Source: Bacillota bacterium
Lineage (GTDB): Bacteria; Bacillota; Clostridia; Christensenellales; Aristaeellaceae
Reading direction: 5' to 3'
DNA length: 35,163 nt
NCBI GenBank assembly: GCA_023443705.1
Contig: JAEZTD010000250.1
Span: 1 to 35,163 of the forward strand
In this document: one piece after another, positions 24,430 through 30,369 of the stretch
Position numbering within the stretch: the first letter of the stretch is position 1
How the letters are laid out: each line of letters starts with the position of its first letter
Program-made: the position numbers and the translations under genes
Notes under the pieces: model-generated
Database searches by the model: none
What the model was told of the DNA's origin: nothing
Seen by the model: only the letters and a program-made list of their open reading frames with translations

Positions 24430-24708
24430 ATGCGACGGAAAATATCAGTAGGCGTCCGGGATCTCGCTGCCGTTCAGCGCATCTTGGAGGGTGCGGAGAT
24501 CGAGCAGTTCCTTACTGGCCCGGCAGTTGACTTTGGTTGGGTGTGTGGCCGGACGCGGATAGGGCTAATTCTTCGACGGCCTAACGGTTCAAGACTGCTA
24601 TTGAGCTTGTTTGCTGGGGGAGTGATCGAAAGCCCTTTGCTCGGAAACATCCACAGGATTCCACCCATAGGCAAAATACAGGAGGACAAACCCAATGAGG
24701 CAGATTGA
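24430..24708 (+). CDS. Small element gene, unknown
   Basis: 92 aa from an ATG with AAGGAG 5 bases upstream (begins MRRKISVGVRDLAAVQRILEG). Two short hydrophobic stretches but no clear membrane span. Overlaps the next gene by 14 bases, so both are probably translated together. It follows the iteron-like array. No family recognised. Confidence 0.6.
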   Translation: MRRKISVGVRDLAAVQRILEGAEIEQFLTGPAVDFGWVCGRTRIGLILRRPNGSRLLLSLFAGGVIESPLLGNIHRIPPIGKIQEDKPNEAD

Positions 24709-25012
24709 TACGAAGTTGAACATTCTGGATTACTTTGATTCGCTTACATGGCGGGAGGTGCCTGACCTCAAGGCGCTTCGCGAGATGTTGCGCGGATGCA
24801 CCATCGAAGAAACTGAACAAGCTTGTACGGAGTTCGATGACGAGCAGGGCATCCCACTCTATGCAGCGTTGTTTTTGAAGGTTGCCGCTCCTGACGGTCG
24901 GCGTATTGCGGTTCAACTCCTTGCAGAAGACCCCATTGGGCTTTCGGGTTGGCTCGTTGCTTCGGTCGCTGATATAGGCAATCAGAGCGGCGAAGGAACG
25001 CCCCCTTCCTGA
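24695..25012 (+). CDS. Small element gene, unknown
   Basis: 105 aa, ATG preceded by GGAGG with 8-base spacing. Acidic and soluble (LRGCTIEETEQACTEFDDEQG). Overlaps the preceding gene by 14 bases. No family recognised; the partner of 24430-24708 in a two-gene unit. Confidence 0.6.
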   Translation: MRQIDTKLNILDYFDSLTWREVPDLKALREMLRGCTIEETEQACTEFDDEQGIPLYAALFLKVAAPDGRRIAVQLLAEDPIGLSGWLVASVADIGNQSGEGTPPS

Positions 25013-25033
25013 TACACGCCCCAGCCCGCAAAA

Positions 25034-25130
25034 CGGCTCTGTGCGGCTCACAAACGCTCTCAAACGAAAATACAAGGACAGTCTCTTGTGGGCGTCATTT
25101 CGATGGCGTCCACGCTCATGTTATTGGGCA
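25034..25130 (+). repeat. Backbone repeat I, right-element copy
   Basis: Partner of 20431-20527 (about 80% identical, no gaps). The start of the small membrane-protein gene (GTG at about 25088, VGVISMASTLMLLG) survives, but after 25130 the sequence changes to the low-GC cargo segment, so the gene is cut after about 15 codons. Confidence 0.8.
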
Positions 25131-25173
25131 ATAAGAATTACATACAGAATAACCGGCAAAGTGAGCCAAGCCC

Positions 25174-25202
25174 TTGACAACGGCACGGAAAAGCAGTACA
25201 TT
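25174..25202 (+). promoter_or_regulatory. Strong putative promoter of the cargo gene
   Basis: Consensus TTGACA (25174-25179), 17-bp spacer, TACATT (25197-25202). It leaves a leader of about 130 bases with a small hairpin TCTAAGT-AG-ACTTAGA (25265-25280). Confidence 0.75.
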
Positions 25203-25336
25203 TGAACTGATAACTATATGCACAGATTTGGTTAACTTGATGAAAATCCAAATGGCAGACCGCCTCTAAGTAGACTTAGAAGCTGAATGATGTGTTTTAC
25301 TCCGTGCAAGGTGCGTTGAACATTGGAGGAATAACA

Positions 25337-26287
25337 ATGTGCTATTTGCGAAAGGTCATTACTGGTTTCGCTTTCCTTGCCGCGCTTATTTTCCCTTTTG
25401 TTTCCTTTGGCGATAGTATTCTCATTCCTGTAGATTTGGGATGCACGCCAAATCAAATGCTTGAATATATATATAGTCATTCGGACTGTGACGCTGTGAA
25501 GTTGAGTGAGTATGATTTTCATGTTGATGTGAGAGGCGAATCTGGACACTCGATAATGGCTTTAAAGAACGGCTTTTTTCAGGCATATATGATTAATGAG
25601 AAGACGAAAAACATCCATACGTTGAATATTGGTTTCGATAAAGAAGCGGACGTTGATAAGATAACGGCTTCTGCCAACATTTTCATGGATACGGTAAGGA
25701 TTGTTATGGAGAGGATCGGGAGATTGTCCGATTATTCATCTCTCGTTGACAGGATCGGAACTGAGAATATAAACTCATATTTCACCGATATTCAGACAAG
25801 CGTTTCGTACAACGGTGTCACTTATATTTTTGGTTCGGACATAAAAAGTGTGTCGCTGTTTGTGAGCGTGGATGATATAGATTCAGCGAAAATGAGTGTG
25901 GACAATGAAGTTGATTGGCAAGACGCAAGGACAGTATTAGCGGCAATGGAGAAAACCGGTGAAATTTCAGCGGGAGGAAAGAAAATCTATAATAAGTACA
26001 CCGACATAGTAGATAAAACAATAAGCGGAGGATCCGATATCTATTTCTATGATAAATTCACAGGCGAACACGCATATAACCGAATTACCGTTTATTACAG
26101 TACTGCAAGAGCTATTGAGGTTGAAAATAGCATCAATAGCCTATCGTACTATTTCCCTGAAACGATGCCAAGGTGTTATAGATTTAAAAATTGTGTACTC
26201 GTGTTGTCTTCAGAAATTGGCTCATATATGGAGCTGAAATATGCCGTTGCCTTTTATAAGGCTTTCCAAACACAGCAAGATAACTAA
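25337..26287 (+). CDS. Secreted cargo protein of unknown function
   Basis: 316 aa. The ATG at 25337 has GGAGGA 6 bases upstream and is preferred over the in-frame ATG 15 codons earlier. Clear signal peptide (YLRKVITGFAFLAALIFPF, cut near SFGDS), no later membrane span, no lipobox cysteine. The mature part is rich in Asp, Ser, Tyr and Ile, with an alternating beta-type pattern (e.g. YNRITVYYSTARAIEVENS). The gene is far lower in GC than both chromosome and element backbone and has its own promoter, so it looks like separately acquired cargo inserted between backbone repeats I and II. No family recognised. Confidence 0.8.
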   Translation: MCYLRKVITGFAFLAALIFPFVSFGDSILIPVDLGCTPNQMLEYIYSHSDCDAVKLSEYDFHVDVRGESGHSIMALKNGFFQAYMINEKTKNIHTLNIGFDKEADVDKITASANIFMDTVRIVMERIGRLSDYSSLVDRIGTENINSYFTDIQTSVSYNGVTYIFGSDIKSVSLFVSVDDIDSAKMSVDNEVDWQDARTVLAAMEKTGEISAGGKKIYNKYTDIVDKTISGGSDIYFYDKFTGEHAYNRITVYYSTARAIEVENSINSLSYYFPETMPRCYRFKNCVLVLSSEIGSYMELKYAVAFYKAFQTQQDN

Positions 26288-26582
26288 TCCAATTTACCCC
26301 CAGGTTCTGCGGCTCTCATCGGATAAGACTATTAATGTCGATCTTTCAAACACCTCCAGCCGTTTGCCGGGCGTTTGGACGGACGCAGACTGATTGTCCA
26401 CAGTTTAGGTCGAATTAATGCGGATGGGAAAGGCGGGGTTTCCTCCTTCCTTGTTCCGTTCCCCACAGAGAGGGGGGAGCATGCCTCATATCGGCACTTA
26501 ATGAGAATGATTCCTATTTACGCACAAAGGCCCACCATGCAGGCGGCTATTCTTATTCCATGCATCTAGTTTTAGAAACTAG
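26288..26582 (+). other. Non-coding stretch with backbone repeat II
   Basis: Contains 26435-26527, the degenerate partner of 20787-20884, and a small CTAGTTT-TAG-AAACTAG palindrome at 26565-26583. No gene supported. Confidence 0.5.
26435..26527 (+). repeat. Backbone repeat II, right-element copy
   Basis: Gapped similarity to 20787-20884, in the same order and orientation relative to backbone repeat I. Confidence 0.6.
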
Positions 26583-26756
26583 ATGGAGCTGGGGCTGCTG
26601 TTGGCTCTATTTGCGAACAAGAAGCACTTGAGTATGTACAATTTATTGAGCTGTTTCCCCGAACAGCCGCGGCGTGTGACCTTCCTGAAATTGCTGGAGG
26701 CTTATTCCCCGGAGCCCAAGCGCTCGTCCTTTGCTTTCAGAGCTGTCCCTATTTGA
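26583..26756 (+). CDS. Possible 57-aa ORF
   Basis: ATG to TGA, product MELGLLLALFANKKHLSMYN...; no strong ribosome site, and its last 55 bases overlap the end of the opposite-strand gene. Residue make-up looks protein-like (CFPEQPRRVTFLKLLEAYSP), so it may be a remnant of a longer gene. Weak. Confidence 0.25.
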   Translation: MELGLLLALFANKKHLSMYNLLSCFPEQPRRVTFLKLLEAYSPEPKRSSFAFRAVPI

Positions 26757-27112
26757 ATTATATCATTGTCAACACAAAGCAAGCCGTTTTCTAGGTTGTA
26801 GTAAACGGTGCGAGGGTTGTTGGGGCCCAAGAAAATAAAGTCGTTTGGGCCTTCTGATTGTGTCATAGGCTTGAGTGTGACGCGAAGTTCGACGCCAATA
26901 CATCTGAAATCTGATTGGAGTACTCTGTTATACCTTTCTAAGCATTCTGTCGCAATTCTTTTGCAGTCCTCCTCATTCGGTAATTGATCGGCATTTATAA
27001 GCGTATCATCGTAAAAATATGCCATTGTTCCCCACGAATCGCGGTTGTTATCAAAAATGTCAATCCTTACATTCCATAGATCTCTTTCCTTGCTACTTAG
27101 TGGCTTTATCAT
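26702..27112 (-). CDS. Partner of XRE regulator, unknown
   Basis: 136 aa from the ATG at 27112 with GGAGG about 7-8 bases upstream; the frame extends further but into the regulator gene. Its start overlaps the end of the XRE gene by 20 bases, so the two are co-transcribed and coupled. Sequence: SSKERDLWNVRIDIFDNN, IATECLERYNRVLQSDF, and a C-terminal LGPNNPRTVYYNLENG. No family recognised. The regulator-plus-unknown pair could be a toxin-antitoxin-like or immunity module, but nothing in the sequence proves this. Confidence 0.7.
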   Translation of the reverse strand: MIKPLSSKERDLWNVRIDIFDNNRDSWGTMAYFYDDTLINADQLPNEEDCKRIATECLERYNRVLQSDFRCIGVELRVTLKPMTQSEGPNDFIFLGPNNPRTVYYNLENGLLCVDNDIIQIGTALKAKDERLGSGE

Positions 27113-27329
27113 GATCTTCTCCTCCATCTTCCACGTACTCCATGATATCGCCTGGTTGACAGCCAAGTGCGCGACACAGGTTGTTGATCGTACGTGTATC
27201 CACATATCCTTCATTTTTCATAAGCTTCGCATAAGTGGCCTGACCCACTAGACCGGCTTTCCGGATTTTAATGTTAGTCCATCCTTGTGCGCGTAGCAAT
27301 TCATGTAGCTTATTAAATACAATAGCCAT
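27093..27329 (-). CDS. XRE/Cro-type helix-turn-helix regulator
   Basis: 78 aa, essentially one HTH_26-like (Cro/CI) domain: LHELLRAQGWTNIKIRKAG, then LVGQATYAKLMKNEG as recognition region, then INNLCRALGCQPGDIMEYVED, given here in pieces of the typical C-terminal signature (LC-x-A-L-x-C-x-P-x-D-I-x-E-Y). GGAGG lies 6 bases before the ATG. Divergent from the rightward genes, with two matching dyad sites in the 270-bp control region; probably the element's repressor. Confidence 0.9.
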   Translation of the reverse strand: MAIVFNKLHELLRAQGWTNIKIRKAGLVGQATYAKLMKNEGYVDTRTINNLCRALGCQPGDIMEYVEDGGEDHDKATK

Positions 27330-27381
27330 TTTTATCCTCCGTCATCGTTCTTTCCCTCAACAGTATAACAGAAAGCGCACA

Positions 27382-27396
27382 CCATGTCTAGTGCAA
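27382..27396. promoter_or_regulatory. Operator candidate O1
   Basis: ACACCATGTCTAGTG, the near-exact inverted partner of O2 at 27450-27464 (one mismatch over 15 bases). It lies next to the likely -10 (minus-strand TATACT, 27362-27367) of the XRE gene. Confidence 0.6.
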
Positions 27397-27440
27397 TAGC
27401 CCCACATGCAATACACTAAAGATTGTGCAATTATCCGGTA

Positions 27441-27469
27441 TTGAGATTACACTAGATATGGTGTATAAT
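27441..27469 (+). promoter_or_regulatory. Rightward promoter with operator O2 in its spacer
   Basis: TTGAGA (27441-27446), 17-bp spacer, TATAAT (27464-27469). The spacer contains CACTAGATATGGTGT (27450-27464), the inverted match of O1. Repressor binding there would block the promoter directly. Confidence 0.75.
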
Positions 27470-27597
27470 GTTGACGGAGGTTGAGGGAAGCACACAAGAA
27501 GCCCAACGGGAACCGGATGCGAAAGGCAGTGCCAATAAGCCCGAGTAAGCAGAAGCCGCCCCGCCCCAACCGATCAACACGAAGGAGGTTTTCAACA

Positions 27598-27867
27598 GTG
27601 TCACAGCATGAGATCGTCGCCACTGTCACCGAGCTTCAGGAGTTGCGCCGGATGCAGGAAGAACTGGAGGCCGCTATCGAGGCCGCACAGGACAAGATCA
27701 AGGCCCACATGGGCGAGGTCGAGGAACTGACCGCCGGGGGGTTCAAAGTCACATGGAAGGCCGTCACCAGCAACCGCCTGGACGCCACCGCATTGAAAAA
27801 GGCCCTGCCGGAAGTGGCGGAGCGGTTCACCAAGACCACCACCGCGCGGCGCTTCATGGTAGCGTAA
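27598..27867 (+). CDS. Conserved element protein (coiled-coil N-terminus)
   Basis: 89 aa from a GTG with GAAGGAGG about 8 bases upstream; the frame upstream is open but lacks a good start. Heptad-like N-terminal helix (VTELQELRRMQEELEAAIEAA) interrupted here after 20 residues of listing, then ELTAGGFKVTWKAVTS, LDATALKKALPEVAERF and the ending TKTTTARRFMVA. Proteins with this ending are common on Firmicutes integrative elements and are generally uncharacterised; that statement is from memory. First rightward gene behind the operator-controlled promoter. Confidence 0.75.
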   Translation: MSQHEIVATVTELQELRRMQEELEAAIEAAQDKIKAHMGEVEELTAGGFKVTWKAVTSNRLDATALKKALPEVAERFTKTTTARRFMVA

Positions 27868-27919
27868 AAGCCGCCCACCTTCCACAGCGACGGCTTTCGC
27901 AGGAACTTACCAACCGAAT

Positions 27920-27962
27920 CGGCTGGAGGCTCACACAGAGTATAGCGCGGGGCCTCCAGCCG
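27920..27962 (+). promoter_or_regulatory. Long hairpin in leader of 27988 gene
   Basis: A 10-bp perfect stem GGCTGGAGGC / GCCTCCAGCC with a 21-base loop, between the two rightward genes and 26 bases before the start at 27988. It may modulate expression or stability of the downstream gene. Confidence 0.5.
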
Positions 27963-27987
27963 GTCAAGTACGAAAGGAGAGGTTTTC

Positions 27988-28293
27988 ATGAAACTGAATC
28001 CCGTCAACACGTCGAACCTCGTGTATGTTCTTCGAGATGCCCTTCTGTACCACAGCGTGTATTGCGCTCGCCCGGAAGACGTGGAAACGCCGGATAAAGC
28101 AATCTGCAGAACCGAAAAAGCCTGCAGCGAGATCATGAAGCGGGTCGAGTGCGCCGATTTGCAGGAGGAAATTGAAAACGCATACGCGGAGTGTCTTGCA
28201 GCTTATGAATGCTCCGGCTTTCAGCGTGGTATCCAGGCGGGGGCGCAGCTCATGCTTGAACTGCTAGGTAAGGGACCGTACAAGGAAGGCTAA
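27988..28293 (+). CDS. Small element protein (DUF6809-like shape)
   Basis: 101 aa, ATG with GAAAGGAG about 8 bases upstream. Helical, beginning MKLNPVNTSNLVYVLRDALL, ending FQRGIQAGAQLMLELLGKG, a C-terminal pattern (GF-x-x-G-x-x-x-G-A-x-L-M-x-E-L) seen in small uncharacterised proteins of Firmicutes mobile elements such as DUF6809; that assignment is from memory. Last gene of the rightward unit, followed by an intrinsic terminator. Confidence 0.72.
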   Translation: MKLNPVNTSNLVYVLRDALLYHSVYCARPEDVETPDKAICRTEKACSEIMKRVECADLQEEIENAYAECLAAYECSGFQRGIQAGAQLMLELLGKGPYKEG

Positions 28294-28315
28294 GCCACCG
28301 GAACCGAGCCGACAG

Positions 28316-28339
28316 CGGGGCGTAGATCGCCCCGTTTTT
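28316..28339 (+). terminator. Intrinsic terminator of rightward element genes
   Basis: CGGGGCG-TAGAT-CGCCCCG stem followed by TTTTT. Confidence 0.88.
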
Positions 28340-28359
28340 CTATGCTCAAAACCGGGGAA

Positions 28360-28406
28360 AAGTGGTCATTTTGAAGCTGGTTGTGGTATTTATTGTGGTC
28401 AAGCGC
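28360..28406 (+). promoter_or_regulatory. Integrase arm-type sites, right end
   Basis: GTGGTCA (28362), GTGGTA (28383) and GTGGTCA (28395), spaced 21 and 12 bases, same heptamer and orientation as at the left end. The 47-base block is repeated at 21615-21661. Confidence 0.65.
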
Positions 28407-28477
28407 GGCTGGGGAGAATCGGTCAGATAGTGTGTTTTGTGCAAGGAGAACAAAGAAAGCTCGAATACAAAGCGAAA

Positions 28478-28500
28478 ACCCACCGTGTTTTGGTGGGTTT
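28478..28500 (-). terminator. Terminator of tRNA-Ala
   Basis: AAACCCACCGTGTTTTGGTGGGTTT; read on the minus strand, a 7-bp stem with a T-rich tail directly after the tRNA. It lies on the element side of attR, so the element brings its own terminator. Confidence 0.75.
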
Positions 28501-28502
28501 GA

Positions 28503-28547
28503 TGGTGGAGCATAGGGGATTCGAACCCCTGACCTCTACGATGCGAA
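28503..28547 (-). other. attR: 3' part of tRNA-Ala supplied by the element
   Basis: Direct repeat partner of 21984-22028. Here the 45 bases are joined to the tRNA 5' half, so the tRNA gene remains whole after integration. Confidence 0.88.
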
Positions 28548-28578
28548 CGTAGCGCGCTACCAGCTGTGCTAATGCCCC
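28503..28578 (-). tRNA. tRNA-Ala (anticodon CGC)
   Basis: Cloverleaf of 73 bases plus encoded CCA. Acceptor stem GGGGCAT/ATGCTCC contains the G3-U70 wobble pair, the identity element of alanine tRNAs. Anticodon stem CTACG/CGTAG with loop TTCGCAT gives anticodon CGC. T-stem AGGGG/CCCCT with TTCGAAT loop. The D-stem has one A-C mismatch (GCAC/GCGC). The gene is the integration target of the element to its left. Confidence 0.95.
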
Positions 28579-28620
28579 CTATAAAGCGCTTTGGAAGTGT
28601 TTCTCCCTTGACGCCCGACC

Positions 28621-28649
28621 ATTATAACACGGACGGGGTAAAAACACAA
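28621..28649 (-). promoter_or_regulatory. Promoter of tRNA-Ala
   Basis: Minus strand TTGTGT (28644-28649), 17-bp spacer, TATAAT (28621-28626), 43 bases before the mature tRNA 5' end. Confidence 0.75.
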
Positions 28650-28728
28650 TGGGGAAATCACAAAAAAATGTTAAGAAATGACGCTTCGGCGCGGCGGGCG
28701 GCGATGGAAAAGGGCATGTGAATATGCC

Positions 28729-28757
28729 TTGCGCATGTCATATATCTGTGGTTAAAT
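28729..28757 (+). promoter_or_regulatory. Putative promoter of WYL regulator
   Basis: TTGCGC (28729-28734), 17-bp spacer, TTAAAT (28752-28757), 18 bases before the TTG start. Confidence 0.55.
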
Positions 28758-28775
28758 GGTGCCGGGGGTGGGCGA

Positions 28776-29675
28776 TTGCAGATTCACCGGATGCTGGAAA
28801 TCGTATACCTGCTCATGGGCGGGAAGCCGCTGACGGCCGGGTCGCTGGCGCGGCGCTTCGAAGTATCAAACCGCACCATTTACCGGGATGTGGAGGCGCT
28901 TTCCGCCGCGGGTGTCCCGGTGTACATGACCAGGGGGAAGGGCGGCGGCATCGCGCTTTCGCCAGGTTCGTCGCTGCGCGGGGCGATACTGACCGATGGG
29001 GAGAAGGCGGACGTATTGGCCTCCCTCAAGGCGCTGGGCGGTGTGGCGCCCGGCGCGGCGGACGGGGCGCTGAAAAAGCTGAACGCGCTGTTCGGCGGCG
29101 TGGGCGCGGACTGGATCGAGGTGGATTTTTCATCATGGAGTGATCCGAAGGGTGTTTCGGAGGCCTTTTCCCGCCTTAAATCATCGATATTGGGGCATCG
29201 GGTGGTTTCCTTCACCTACGCCGGCGGACGCGGGGAGACCGCGCGCCGAACGGTCGAGCCGCTGAAGCTTTGCTTCAAGGGGCAGGCCTGGTATCTGTAC
29301 GGCTACTGCCGGGATAGGCGGGCTGCGCGTCTTTTCAAGCTCAGCCGCATGCGGGAGATCAAAGCACACGATGAATCATTTTCGCGGGAGGCCCCATCCC
29401 GGGCGCTGGAGGCGGACCCGCTCCCGCAAGGAGAACTGGTGGAAGTCACCCTGAAGGTGCCGGAAGAGATGGCCTTCCGGGTGTATGACGAATTTGAGCG
29501 CCATGAGCACCTGGAAGACGGTTCCTTCCTCGTGCGGGCCATGCTGCCCAAGGGCGAGGGATTTTACCAGTACGTGCTGTCCTTCGGTGAGCGCTGCGAG
29601 GTACTCTCGCCGCCGGAGGCGCGCCTGGAAATCGCCGTAAGGATAGAAAAAATTCTCTCCCGATACAGAATATGA
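28776..29675 (+). CDS. WYL-domain transcriptional regulator (YafY/DeoR-type HTH)
   Basis: 299 aa. TTG start at 28776 with GGGGGTGG upstream gives MQIHRMLEIVYLLMGGK, the usual N-terminus of this family. HTH at about 1-60 (AGSLARRFEVSNRTIYRDVE), the RGKGGGIALSPG wing, then a WYL ligand-binding domain (about 135-215; GQAWYLYGYCRDRRAARLFK is the core) and a C-terminal WCX-like part. It precedes the GyrI-like gene by 55 bases and shares direction. Such pairs commonly respond to small molecules; ligand unknown. Confidence 0.92.
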   Translation: MQIHRMLEIVYLLMGGKPLTAGSLARRFEVSNRTIYRDVEALSAAGVPVYMTRGKGGGIALSPGSSLRGAILTDGEKADVLASLKALGGVAPGAADGALKKLNALFGGVGADWIEVDFSSWSDPKGVSEAFSRLKSSILGHRVVSFTYAGGRGETARRTVEPLKLCFKGQAWYLYGYCRDRRAARLFKLSRMREIKAHDESFSREAPSRALEADPLPQGELVEVTLKVPEEMAFRVYDEFERHEHLEDGSFLVRAMLPKGEGFYQYVLSFGERCEVLSPPEARLEIAVRIEKILSRYRI

Positions 29676-29688
29676 CACGATTATGTCA
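29673..29688. promoter_or_regulatory. Dyad site between WYL regulator and GyrI-like gene
   Basis: TGACA-CGATTA-TGTCA, a 5-bp-arm palindrome overlapping the WYL stop codon and 13 bases before a TATAAT at 29701-29706. A plausible operator for the regulator. Confidence 0.4.
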
Positions 29689-29700
29689 TGTATTATGGAC

Positions 29701-29706
29701 TATAAT
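29701..29706 (+). promoter_or_regulatory. -10 box of GyrI-like gene
   Basis: Perfect TATAAT, 25 bases before the ATG. No good -35 at 17 bases, which fits an activator-dependent or dyad-controlled promoter. Confidence 0.45.
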
Positions 29707-29730
29707 GGCGCCATCAGAAGGAGGGATAGC

Positions 29731-30369
29731 ATGGGCAAGCTGCAGTATGTCAAGGCGTTCCCGGAGCTTTACGCGCCGGGCGGCGAACCAAGCGCTTTGG
29801 ACGTGCCGGAGATGGTATTTCTGCAGGTGGACGGCGCGGGAAATCCGAACGAAGAGGATGGCGCGTACGCGAAGGCAATAGAGCTTCTGTACGCGATCGC
29901 CTACACCATCAAGATGTCGCCCAAGGGCGAGCGGACGCCGGAAGGGTATTTTGAGTACGTGGTGCCGCCGTTGGAGAGCCTTTGGTGGTTCGGGGACGGC
30001 GCGATGGATGTTCTGACCGCCGACAAGGACAAATACCACTGGACGGCCATGATCCGCCAGCCGGAATTCGTCACACCGGCGGTGTTCGACTGGGCGGCTT
30101 CGGAGGTTTGGCGCAAGAAGAAGCTGGACGTCGGCCGCGCGCGCCTCGCACCCTTCCGGGAGGGGCTCTGCGTACAGTGCATGCACTTTGGCCCCTATGC
30201 GGACGAGCCGGCCACGGTGGCCCGGATGCATGCTTTCATGGCGGAAAACGGCCTGGTGTCGGACCTGTCGGAGGAACGCAGGCACCACGAAATCTACCTG
30301 GGCGATCCGCGCCGCACAGCGCCGGAAAAGATGCGGACGGTGCTGCGCCACCCGGTCGGGAGGGCGTGA
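29731..30369 (+). CDS. GyrI-like small-molecule-binding protein
   Basis: 212 aa from the ATG at 29731 with GGAGG 6 bases upstream; the longer frame has no ribosome site. SHV-type GyrI-like/AraC-effector fold: VPEMVFLQVDGAGNPNEED near the N-terminus, FEYVVPPLESLWWFG, and YADEPATVARMHAFMAENGL, HHEIYLGDPRRTAPEKM at the end, all typical of stand-alone GyrI-like proteins. These bind varied hydrophobic small molecules. The stop TGA overlaps the start of the following broken gene by one base (TGATG). Confidence 0.9.
   Translation: MGKLQYVKAFPELYAPGGEPSALDVPEMVFLQVDGAGNPNEEDGAYAKAIELLYAIAYTIKMSPKGERTPEGYFEYVVPPLESLWWFGDGAMDVLTADKDKYHWTAMIRQPEFVTPAVFDWAASEVWRKKKLDVGRARLAPFREGLCVQCMHFGPYADEPATVARMHAFMAENGLVSDLSEERRHHEIYLGDPRRTAPEKMRTVLRHPVGRA

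Larger units (their letters stand above)
28579..28775. other. Divergent control region tRNA-Ala / WYL gene
   Basis: Contains the tRNA promoter (28621-28649, minus) and the WYL-gene promoter (28729-28757, plus). Nothing else recognised. Confidence 0.6.
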
